This document shows, in pieces, positions 57,596-64,000 of a DNA stretch of 64,000 nt. How positions within the stretch are numbered: the first letter of the stretch is position 1; each line of letters opens with the position of its first letter. Source of the DNA: Pseudoxanthomonas gei (GTDB lineage: Bacteria > Pseudomonadota > Gammaproteobacteria > Xanthomonadales > Xanthomonadaceae). Below the pieces are notes generated by a model. That model was not told where the DNA came from. It worked only from the letters and a program-made list of their open reading frames with translations, and searched no databases. The stretch covers positions 412,786 through 476,785 of the forward strand of contig NZ_QOVG01000002.1 in NCBI RefSeq assembly GCF_010119615.1, given 5' to 3'. A program made the position numbers and the translations under genes.

Positions 57596-59212
57596 ATGGG
57601 AAAACGTCAGGTGGTCATCGGCATGCTCGGTACCCAGCTCGATGCCGGGACAGGCCCGGGACGTTGGGAGAAGTGGCGCCCCACCGTCGCGCTGGCGATG
57701 TACGAGGACTTGCTCGTCGACCGACTTGAGCTGATTTCCGATGAGCGCAGGTACGCGGCAATGGCCGAGTGCGTTGCCCAAGACATCGTTCAGACCTCCC
57801 CTGAGACGGCGGTGCGTCGCCACGACATGCACCTCGCCGATCCGTGGGACTTCGAGACCGTCTACGCGACGCTCCACGATTTCCTGCGTGGCTATGACTT
57901 CCAGCCCGATGACGAGGACTACTACGTCCACATCACGACTGGCAGCCACGTCGCGCAGATCTGCTGGTTCCTGCTGGCCGAGAGCCGCCACTTCCCGGGG
58001 CGTCTGCTGCAGACCTCCCCACCTCGAAAGCAGGGCGTCGGCGGGGGCGACGCCGGCTACTACAGCATCATTGATTTGGACCTCTCGCGGTATGACGCCA
58101 TTGCCCAGCGCTTTGCGCAGCAGAGTCTGGAGGACCGGGCGCTGCTCAAAAGTGGTATAGCCACGCTAAATCCAGCCTTCAACACGATGATCGAGCAGAT
58201 TGAGACGGTGGCCACGCGCTCGAAGGCGCCCATGCTCTTGATGGGCCCCACAGGTGCGGGCAAGAGCCAGCTCGCCAAGCGTGTCTTCGAGCTGAAGAAG
58301 CTCAAGCACCAGCTGCCTGGCCGTTTTGTGGAGGTCAACTGCGCGACGCTGCGCGGTGACGGTGCGATGAGCACGCTGTTCGGGCATATCAGAGGTGCCT
58401 ATACCGGGGCAACGAGCGATCGTGCCGGCCTGCTGCGCTCCGCGCACCAAGGGCTATTGTTCCTTGATGAGATTGGCGAACTGGGACAGGACGAGCAAGC
58501 GATGCTGCTGCGAGCGCTTGAAGAGAAGCGCTTCTTTCCCGCGGGCGGTGACAAGGAGGTCGAAAGCGATTTCCAGCTAATCGCCGGCACTAACCGCGAT
58601 CTGCAGGACGCCGTAGACCAAGGACGCTTTCGCGAGGACCTTCTTGCCCGCCTGAATCTGTGGACCTACCACTTGCCTGGCCTCGCCCAGCGGTTGGAAG
58701 ACATTGAGCCCAACCTGGATTTTGAGCTCGAGCGATGGTCCAGTGAGCAGCGACAGCGGGTGACGTTCAACAAGGAGGCGCGTCAGCGCTACATGTCGTT
58801 CGCGACCGGCGGGGAGGCGCGCTGGGCTGGCAACTTTCGTGACCTCAGTGCATCCGTGATGCGCATGGCCACGTTGGCTACGGCCGGACGCATCCAGCTT
58901 GATTTGGTGGACGAGGAAATCGAGCGTCTGCGGCGCCAGTGGCGCGTCGTCCAAGCACCTTCGGTTCTTCACGGGTTAGTCGAGGATGAGGCTGCGCTGG
59001 ACATGTTCGATCGGGTACAGCTCGAAACCGTGATTGAGGTTTGCCGCCGTTCGAAGACGCTTTCGGCCGCGGGTCGCGAGCTGTTTGCCGCGTCTCGCGC
59101 GCAACGGTCCAGCACGAATGACGCCGATCGGATCCGGAAGTACCTAGCGCGTTTCGGAATTGACTGGGCGTCCATTCCTGCCAGAGACCTTCCCGCAGTG
59201 CGGCCCGCCTAG
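57596..59212 (+). CDS. rtcR: sigma-54-dependent RNA-repair regulator RtcR (CARF-AAA+-HTH)
   Basis: 538 residues (E. coli RtcR 532). The N-terminal part is a CARF domain (VVIGMLGTQLDAGTGPGRWE, HITTGSHVAQICWFLLAESR), expected to sense an RNA-derived ligand. The AAA+ domain has Walker A GPTGAGKSQLAKRVF, the sigma-54 contact loop as GAYTGATSDRAGLL (Phe to Tyr in GAFTGA), Walker B LLFLDEIGELGQDEQ and an arginine-finger region FREDLLARLNLWTYHLPGL. A C-terminal HTH is implied (SAAGRELFAASRAQRSSTND). Divergent from rsr over a 180-bp regulatory region. Confidence 0.96.
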   Translation: MGKRQVVIGMLGTQLDAGTGPGRWEKWRPTVALAMYEDLLVDRLELISDERRYAAMAECVAQDIVQTSPETAVRRHDMHLADPWDFETVYATLHDFLRGYDFQPDDEDYYVHITTGSHVAQICWFLLAESRHFPGRLLQTSPPRKQGVGGGDAGYYSIIDLDLSRYDAIAQRFAQQSLEDRALLKSGIATLNPAFNTMIEQIETVATRSKAPMLLMGPTGAGKSQLAKRVFELKKLKHQLPGRFVEVNCATLRGDGAMSTLFGHIRGAYTGATSDRAGLLRSAHQGLLFLDEIGELGQDEQAMLLRALEEKRFFPAGGDKEVESDFQLIAGTNRDLQDAVDQGRFREDLLARLNLWTYHLPGLAQRLEDIEPNLDFELERWSSEQRQRVTFNKEARQRYMSFATGGEARWAGNFRDLSASVMRMATLATAGRIQLDLVDEEIERLRRQWRVVQAPSVLHGLVEDEAALDMFDRVQLETVIEVCRRSKTLSAAGRELFAASRAQRSSTNDADRIRKYLARFGIDWASIPARDLPAVRPA

Positions 59213-59218
59213 GCCCAG

Positions 59219-59270
59219 TAGGATGGGTCGAGCGCAGCGGCTTTCAACAGCGAAGCTGGTCCACCCATCG
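59219..59270. repeat. long REP-like element
   Basis: Starts GTAGGATGGGTCGAGCGCAG and ends AGCTGGTCCACCCATCG, with CGGCTTTCAACAGCGA between. The ends form GATGGGT/ACCCATC. It is the inverted near-identical partner of 61495-61547. Confidence 0.75.
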
Positions 59271-59351
59271 CTGTTCCTGTCCGAGGCGATAGAGCCTCAA
59301 GCAGATACACCTGCTTTCGAAACCAATGGCGACGTCGGGCCGTCACGCGTT

Positions 59352-59382
59352 ATGGGTGTCGCTGCGCTCGACCCATCCTACG
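59352..59382. repeat. short REP-like element
   Basis: ATGGGTGTCGCTGCGCTCGA followed by CCCATCCTACG; the hairpin is ATGGGT...ACCCAT with a GCGCTCG arm. Same as 61573-61604. It abuts the RAYT relic exactly as REP elements abut intact RAYT genes. Confidence 0.75.
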
Positions 59383-59449
59383 AATTCTGGCTGGCTTTCG
59401 GATCGTCGCGTTCGTCGAAGTCGCCGGTGGCTCCGATGGCTATGTCCTA
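59378..59449 (-). pseudogene. relic of a RAYT transposase (C-terminal end only)
   Basis: About 70 bp nearly identical to the 3' end of the intact RAYT at 60905. On the minus strand it would encode DIAIGATGDFDERDDPKASQ and NS then TAG, against GIAIEATGDFGERDDPQASH and DS in the intact copy. The Trp codon before it is changed to TAG. It overlaps the last codon of the secreted-protein gene at 59447. It marks the footprint of an earlier RAYT copy. Confidence 0.72.
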
Positions 59450-60160
59450 ATCCGCATCCGAACACAGGTAGCCGTTCCAGCGGGGCGACTGGGATGGGTC
59501 AAACTGTGGCCCCTCAAGCTCAACGGCGCGCTCGTAGGACTGGCCATCAGCTGAGACGTCTTTAGCAAAGAGGCCGCCGTTGTGCTCGACCAGGTAGGTC
59601 TCGGCGCGCATCGCGCTTCCGCCAACGCTTGTCTCGCTTCGATCTGCCGCTACAACGGTGGTGGTCCACTCGCCGTCTCCGGTTACCGTCTTCATCTTCC
59701 GGCCCGGGTCGAGCCAGCACTGGTACGCCGGCTTGCCATCCAACAGATACCCATAACCCACCGCCTTTGCCACGAACGCCTGCATCAACGTCGGCGACTG
59801 CGTGACCAGAAGCATTTTGTAGGGCTTGTCCTTAGCGGCACGCACCACGCTGGCAACGTAAGCATTCGAGGTGGGAAGCACCGCTTCAAGTGAGATCCTT
59901 TCACTGCCTTCGACGGCCATCATGGCTTCGCCTTCCGGCGTGTAAAGCGTGACGATGGCATGGCCCGGCACCGTGACCACCAGCGTGGCGCGCGTGCCAA
60001 GCAAGGCAACGAAGCGATACACGTCCACCTGCGTTCCGGGCTTGTGGGTATAGGGCGTGTCCGTCTTCAGATCGATCACGGAAGTCTGCGCACTCGCCGG
60101 CCCGGGCAGGATCAGCGCCGCGAGCAGAAGGACCAGCCATGCCACGGAAACCCGGTTCAT
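59447..60160 (-). CDS. secreted protein, function unknown (237 aa)
   Basis: Signal peptide MNRVSVAWLVLLLAALILPG with cleavage after ASA. The mature protein is beta-rich (VDVYRFVALLGTRATLVVTV, HAIVTLYTPEGEAMMAVEGS, AYQCWLDPGRKMKTVTGDG). The stop TAG lies at the edge of the RAYT relic, so the natural C-terminus may have been altered. ATGA overlap with the upstream secreted-protein gene indicates a two-gene operon. No family recognised. Confidence 0.78.
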   Translation of the reverse strand: MNRVSVAWLVLLLAALILPGPASAQTSVIDLKTDTPYTHKPGTQVDVYRFVALLGTRATLVVTVPGHAIVTLYTPEGEAMMAVEGSERISLEAVLPTSNAYVASVVRAAKDKPYKMLLVTQSPTLMQAFVAKAVGYGYLLDGKPAYQCWLDPGRKMKTVTGDGEWTTTVVAADRSETSVGGSAMRAETYLVEHNGGLFAKDVSADGQSYERAVELEGPQFDPSQSPRWNGYLCSDAD

Positions 60161-60822
60161 TGCGCACGCCCCCGGGCCTTCATTTTGCGGAGCGCTTCGG
60201 CCACCTCGGCTTGCAACCTGGTGTCATTCGCGGCGGCCAGTGCGGCGGACTTCGCGCGCGTATCCGCCTCCTTGCGCAACTGTTCGCGCACTTTCTCGTC
60301 CCAGCCTGGAATGACGGGCGGCGCCGCCGCATCGATCACGGTCGCACCAGGTCCGCCGGCGGACGGCGACGGCTTGCGCACCGCCCGCACGCTCGCTCCT
60401 TTCTTGCCGGTGCCGCCGAGGCCGGTCACCGTGGATGGCGGCGACCATTCGACCGAGCGGGTGATCGAGTAGCTGCCCCACCCCTTTACGCGATCGGCCC
60501 GCGCCTGCGCACGTTCGCGCGTCTCGTACTCGTCGCAGCCGTAGGTAGCGCTGCTGAATCGGGTGTACCCCGGCACTACGCTGGAAACGCCAGGGTCTTG
60601 CTCGAAGGCCGTGGTCGGATAGACCAGGGTCCCCTCGTGCTCGGCCGCGATCTCGAAAGGCTCGATCACGATCAGGGCGAGCGGCAGACCCATCCCGCCG
60701 GTGCCCTCGAAGTAGCAGGTCTTCCACTTGGTCGCCGGGCCGGCGATAGTCGGCAGGCCCAGCGCAGTCAGGATGGCGCCAAGGATGAAGCGCCCGAACA
60801 GACTGGTTCTTCCGATCATCAT
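60157..60822 (-). CDS. secreted protein, function unknown (221 aa)
   Basis: Start chosen at ATG 60822 (ATG 60819 also possible) with GGGGGA just upstream. Signal segment GRFILGAILTALGLPTIAGP, then a beta-rich part with Cys residues (WKTCYFEGTGGMGLPLALIV, SATYGCDEYETRERAQARAD) and a Lys/Arg/Ala-rich helical tail (REQLRKEADTRAKSAALAAA). It precedes and overlaps the other secreted-protein gene. Not recognised. Confidence 0.77.
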   Translation of the reverse strand: MMIGRTSLFGRFILGAILTALGLPTIAGPATKWKTCYFEGTGGMGLPLALIVIEPFEIAAEHEGTLVYPTTAFEQDPGVSSVVPGYTRFSSATYGCDEYETRERAQARADRVKGWGSYSITRSVEWSPPSTVTGLGGTGKKGASVRAVRKPSPSAGGPGATVIDAAAPPVIPGWDEKVREQLRKEADTRAKSAALAAANDTRLQAEVAEALRKMKARGRAQ

Positions 60823-60904
60823 GTCCCCCGTTTGGCCGCGCCGCGGCCGGTTGCGGGCTAGCATACAACGCGAGCCGCATGGCCCCGCGCGCCTCGAACC
60901 CCAC

Positions 60905-61462
60905 CTACGAATCGTGGCTGGCTTGCGGATCGTCGCGTTCGCCGAAGTCGCCGGTGGCTTCGATGGCTATGCCCCAATCCGCAGACAACCACCCCTTGGC
61001 GACGTAGCGGTGGAAGGTTGAATACGGCCAATCCACTGCGCGTGCGGCATGACCATGTTTCACCGGGTTGAAATGGACGTAATCCACGCATCGTTCCAGA
61101 TCCCGGTCGTCGCGGACCATGTGTTCCCAATAGCGCCGCTGCCAGATTCCGCGTTCGCCCTTGTCTACACGGCTGGCGCCCCGACGTTCGCCAGCAGGAA
61201 TATGGCGCGAGAACCATGACTTCATCAAACGCAAGCGCGTCGGGTAATCGGCATCACCGGGCGGAAGCGTCCAGACGGCATGCAGATGATCCGGCAATAC
61301 CGCCATGGCTTCGATGCGAAACGGATGGCGCGCATGCACATAGCGCAACGCCTCGCGCAAGGTGTCGGTGCGCTCCGCCAGCAAGCGGGAGCGCCGATCG
61401 GCAAGATTGACGGTGAAGAACCAGGTGGCGCCTGGAACATGCATGCGGCGGTAATTGGTCAT
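60905..61462 (-). CDS. REP-associated tyrosine transposase (RAYT, TnpA_REP)
   Basis: 185 residues from ATG 61462; the frame upstream is REP sequence. RAYTs are single-copy Y1-type transposases related to IS200/IS605 TnpA that mobilise REP elements. The HUH-type motif is PDHLHAVW (His59, His61); the catalytic Tyr is in CVDYVHFNPVKHG near residue 140. Start: MTNYRRMHVPGATWFFTVNL. REP-like elements lie at 61495-61547 and 61573-61604 upstream and a weak one just after the stop. A 3' fragment of a second RAYT lies at 59378. Not an autonomous IS with transposon ends. Confidence 0.92.
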   Translation of the reverse strand: MTNYRRMHVPGATWFFTVNLADRRSRLLAERTDTLREALRYVHARHPFRIEAMAVLPDHLHAVWTLPPGDADYPTRLRLMKSWFSRHIPAGERRGASRVDKGERGIWQRRYWEHMVRDDRDLERCVDYVHFNPVKHGHAARAVDWPYSTFHRYVAKGWLSADWGIAIEATGDFGERDDPQASHDS

Positions 61463-61494
61463 CCTTGACCTCGTTGTGTCGGTGGGTTGGCGGT

Positions 61495-61547
61495 GATGGG
61501 TGGACCAGCTTCGCTGTTGAAAGCCGCTACGCTCGACCCATCCTACG
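61495..61547. repeat. long REP-like element upstream of RAYT
   Basis: GATGGGTGGACCAGCTTCGC then TGTTGAAAGCCGCTACGC and TCGACCCATCCTACG. Inverted partner of 59219-59270. Preceded by GTGGGTTGGCGGT, which recurs as GTGGGTTTGCGGT before the next element, so the two REPs form a tandem pair. Confidence 0.78.
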
Positions 61548-61572
61548 TTCCTGATATCTGTGGGTTTGCGGT

Positions 61573-61604
61573 GATGGGTGTCGCTGCGCTCGACCCATCC
61601 TACG
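61573..61604. repeat. short REP-like element upstream of RAYT
   Basis: GATGGGTGTCGCTGCGCTCG then ACCCATCCTACG. Same sequence as 59352-59382. It ends 5 bp before the stop of the minus-strand amidohydrolase gene and may act as its terminator. Confidence 0.78.
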
Positions 61605-61608
61605 TCGC

Positions 61609-62958
61609 TTACTCGGCGCTCTTTACCACTGTGCCCTGCTTCATCACCAACACCGGCTTTTCCGTAGCCCGTATATCCCGCAGCACATCCCCCGGCACCG
61701 CCACGATGTCCGCGAACTTGCCCGCCTCCAGCGTCCCGGTTTCCGCATCGATGCCCAGCAACTTCGCCGAGCCCTGGCTGCTGGTCAGCAACGCCGCCGA
61801 CGGTGACATGCCCAGGTCCACCATGTCGCCGAATTCCTGTGCATTGATCCCGTGCGGATACACCGCCGCATCCGTGCCGAACGCGATCGGCACCCCGATC
61901 TTCAATGCATTCCTGAACATCGCCGAATGCGAGGCACCCGCCGCGCGTGCCTTGGCCCCGATCTTCGGCGGATAGGTATCGGCCTTGTCCAGCACCCACA
62001 CCTGGGTCATCCGCGTCGGCACCAGGTACACGCCTTTCTGCTTCATCAACTGCAGCGTCGGCGTGGTCAGGAAACTGCCGTGCTCGATCGAATCAACCCC
62101 GGCCTCCACCGCCAGCTTCGCCGCCACGTCGCCATGGCTGTGCGCCGCCACCTTGCGGCCCCAGCTGTGCGCCTCGGACATGATCGCGCGCAGTTCCTCG
62201 GGCGTGAGCTGCGGCACGTCTACCGGATCGGATTCCGACAACACCCCACCCGACGCACATATCTTGATCAGGTCGGCCCCGTACTTCATCTGCAGGCGCG
62301 TGGCCAGGCGGCATTCCTCCGGCCCGTTGCACACGCCCTGCAGCGGACCGGACGGCTTCACCGTGTCCGGCGGAAATGGCGAACTGTCGCAATGCCCGCC
62401 GGTGGAACCCAGCGCGTGGCCCGCCACCAGCATGCGCGGGCCTTCGGCGATGCCCGCGTTGATCGCATTGCGCAGGGCCACGTCGATGAAATCGCCGGCC
62501 CCGACCTCGCGTGCCGAGGTCACCCCGGCCTGCAGCGTGGCCTTCGCATTGCGCGCCGCATGCAGCGACTGTTCCACCGGGAAGCGGAGCATGCCCTCGT
62601 AGAAACCCTGGGCCCAGTTCTCGTTGTAGTCGTAGCTGATATGGGTGTGGGCGTCGATGTAACCCGGCAGCAAGGTCGCATCGCCCAGCTCGATGACACG
62701 GGCATTGGCGGGCAGGGCGGCGCCGGCGCCGACTGCGGTGATCCTGCTGCCCTCCACCACCACCAGCCCCGGCGACACCAGCTGGCCGCTGCGCCCGTCG
62801 AACAGGTGCGCGGCCTTGAGCACGATGGGCACGGCGACCGCCCCGGCCGCTGCCGGCGCCGGCGTCGATTCGTGCGCGTGGGCCGCGCCTGCCAGCAACA
62901 CTGCCGCGCCCAAGCCCGCGCGCCATCCCCTGTACAACATTCCGCTGCGATGCCTCAT
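61609..62958 (-). CDS. secreted metal-dependent amidohydrolase (Xaa-Pro dipeptidase/prolidase-like)
   Basis: 449 residues. Signal MLYRGWRAGLGAAVLLAGAAHA. Amidohydrolase (TIM-barrel) motifs: DAHTHISYDY (HxH metal site), LIKICASGGVLSESDPVDVP with the bridging Lys, HSHGDVAAKLAVEAGVDSIE with EHGSF (His), and GTDAAVYPHG (Asp). The sequence fits the group of secreted Xaa-Pro dipeptidases and related carboxypeptidases of the Sgx9260/Cc2672 type. GGGGAG lies upstream of ATG 62958. Substrate uncertain; probably N-acyl or prolyl dipeptides. Confidence 0.92.
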   Translation of the reverse strand: MRHRSGMLYRGWRAGLGAAVLLAGAAHAHESTPAPAAAGAVAVPIVLKAAHLFDGRSGQLVSPGLVVVEGSRITAVGAGAALPANARVIELGDATLLPGYIDAHTHISYDYNENWAQGFYEGMLRFPVEQSLHAARNAKATLQAGVTSAREVGAGDFIDVALRNAINAGIAEGPRMLVAGHALGSTGGHCDSSPFPPDTVKPSGPLQGVCNGPEECRLATRLQMKYGADLIKICASGGVLSESDPVDVPQLTPEELRAIMSEAHSWGRKVAAHSHGDVAAKLAVEAGVDSIEHGSFLTTPTLQLMKQKGVYLVPTRMTQVWVLDKADTYPPKIGAKARAAGASHSAMFRNALKIGVPIAFGTDAAVYPHGINAQEFGDMVDLGMSPSAALLTSSQGSAKLLGIDAETGTLEAGKFADIVAVPGDVLRDIRATEKPVLVMKQGTVVKSAE

Positions 62959-63034
62959 GCCCGACTCCCCGACTGACGTGAGGGCCGAGTGTATGCCGAT
63001 TAGGGAGGTGGCCGGGCTGCAGGCAGGCGCGCCA

Positions 63035-63943
63035 TTACTGCGCGTCGAGGAAATCCCGCACCATCGCCACGGTGGCAGTGGGATTCTCTTCCATGATCCA
63101 GTGGCCCGTGTCGGGCACGATGCCTTGCTTGACGTTGGTGGCCGCGAAACGCATGACCGTCGCCATCATCGGGCCGAAGGACTTCTCCCCGCCGATCGCG
63201 AATACGGGCATCGGCAGCTGGCCTTTCTCGAGGGCCGCCTTGTTGTCCACTGCGTCCTGGTCGAAAGCGGCGAACTGGGCGAAGCCGGAGTGCATGGCGC
63301 CTGGCAGTGCGTAGAGCGCCGCGTAGTGCTGGCGGGAGGCCTCGCTGAAGCGGGCCGGGTTGGCCGAGAACTCGTTCCAGAAGCGGTCCAGGTAAATGCG
63401 TTCGCGGCCGGCGACCAGCCGTTCCATGTCCGGGCCGCCAAAGCGGAAGTGCCAGAGCAGGGGATTCTTCAATACCTCTTCCCACGGCCCCACGCCGGGA
63501 ATCGGCGCATCGATCAGGGTGAGCGTCGAGACCCTCTGCGGAAACTGGGCGGCGAACGAGAAGGCCACCATGTTGCCGATGTCGTGGGCGACCAGGTCCG
63601 CCCGGGAAATACCAAGCGCATCCATCACGCCCGCCACATCGCCGGCCTGTGTCTTCTTGTCGAAACCTGCAGGAGGCTTGGAGGACAGGCCGAGTCCGCG
63701 CAGATCCGGAATGACCACGGTGTGGTCGCGAACCAGGTCTTTCGCCAGGGGAATCCACATGTCGCCGGTTTCGCCGTAGCCATGCAGCAGTACCACCGCC
63801 GGACCCTTGCCGCCCACCCGCACGTGGATGGTGGCTCCATTGGTCGTGATGTCGCGACTGCTGAAGGCGCCGGGGAATGCGAATTCGTCGGCGGCGGCCA
63901 GAGGCGCGAACAGGCATAGAAGCAGGAACAGTAGGGGTCGCAT
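63035..63943 (-). CDS. secreted epoxide hydrolase-like alpha/beta hydrolase
   Basis: 302 residues from ATG 63943 (AGGAG 7-8 bases upstream). Signal MRPLLFLLLCLFAPLAAADE. Fold motifs: VVLLHGYGETGDMWIPLAKD (oxyanion HGY), IPDLRGLGLSSKPPAGFDKK, and the nucleophile elbow LVAHDIGNMVAFSF with Asp as nucleophile, as in epoxide hydrolases and dehalogenases. The catalytic His is in VPDTGHWIMEENP. Export of such enzymes is less usual than a cytosolic location. It lies next to the amidohydrolase on the same strand. Confidence 0.9.
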   Translation of the reverse strand: MRPLLFLLLCLFAPLAAADEFAFPGAFSSRDITTNGATIHVRVGGKGPAVVLLHGYGETGDMWIPLAKDLVRDHTVVIPDLRGLGLSSKPPAGFDKKTQAGDVAGVMDALGISRADLVAHDIGNMVAFSFAAQFPQRVSTLTLIDAPIPGVGPWEEVLKNPLLWHFRFGGPDMERLVAGRERIYLDRFWNEFSANPARFSEASRQHYAALYALPGAMHSGFAQFAAFDQDAVDNKAALEKGQLPMPVFAIGGEKSFGPMMATVMRFAATNVKQGIVPDTGHWIMEENPTATVAMVRDFLDAQ

Positions 63944-64000
63944 ACAAACTCCTGGAGGCGGGGTGGGGGGCGGAAGCAGCATAGCGCTCGGCAGCTGGAG

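Noticed and set aside
59219..61604. Complete insertion sequence with terminal inverted repeats
   Set aside because: The repeats are REP-type hairpins and the transposase is a RAYT; no target-site duplication or IS ends are visible.

Overview
The window is high-GC chromosomal DNA from a gammaproteobacterium, most likely a member of the Xanthomonadaceae (Lysobacter, Luteimonas or Pseudoxanthomonas type). This rests on protein character, GC-rich codon use, REP/RAYT elements and a CCCCTTTGGAAAGGGG-type palindromic repeat. No taxonomic search could be run.

Layout. 1-5.3 kb: two acyl-CoA dehydrogenases (the first cut by the window edge), an FdhF/YdeP-like molybdopterin oxidoreductase and its maturation factor FdhD. 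5.3-25.2 kb: mostly housekeeping genes: mobA, recQ, a Dps-like ferritin, hrpA, relA, a TPR-like membrane protein, a two-domain glycosyltransferase, penicillin-binding protein 1B, a lipoprotein, a YoaA/DinG-type helicase and tsaB. A large palindromic repeat supplies the end of mobA, and a second copy sits in frame inside hrpA. 25.2-30.1 kb: a tight kaiC-kaiB-PAS/GAF/GGDEF/EAL operon that links a two-domain KaiC and a KaiB to a predicted cyclic-di-GMP phosphodiesterase.

30.2-34.8 kb is an accessory region of small minus-strand genes (MAPEG protein, DUF6632 protein, small membrane proteins, FosX-like fosfomycin hydrolase). They are interspersed with integron attC-like sites, with no integrase in the window, so this looks like a cluster of attC sites lacking an integrase (CALIN). 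Two adjacent cassette genes each carry an apparent single-base frameshift. 34.9-41.4 kb: a lipoprotein, an Abi_C-like protein, an Lpp-like lipoprotein beside an L,D-transpeptidase, a PhoD phosphatase and a GNAT-Rnk fusion. 41.4-47.7 kb: a LysR regulator divergent from a six-gene operon (hydrolase, MFS exporter, cyclophilin-cupin fusion, tautomerase, alcohol dehydrogenase, NADP-binding protein). 48-52.5 kb: a YgiD-type dioxygenase, a tandem universal stress protein, a secreted propeller-like protein and an array of 15 repeats with an exact 21-bp period.

52.9-59.2 kb is a complete RNA-repair locus: rtcR (CARF/sigma-54 activator) divergent from rsr (Ro60 homologue), then four tandem Y-RNA-like noncoding RNAs, rtcB (RNA ligase) and rtcA (RNA cyclase). 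A perfect -24/-12 sigma-54 promoter lies upstream of rsr. Three of the four RNAs carry tRNA-like modules in circularly permuted order (T arm, closed mini-acceptor, D arm). This four-RNA cluster is the most interesting part of the window. 59.2-64 kb: a RAYT transposase with REP repeats and the relic of a second RAYT, two secreted proteins, an amidohydrolase and an epoxide-hydrolase-like enzyme.
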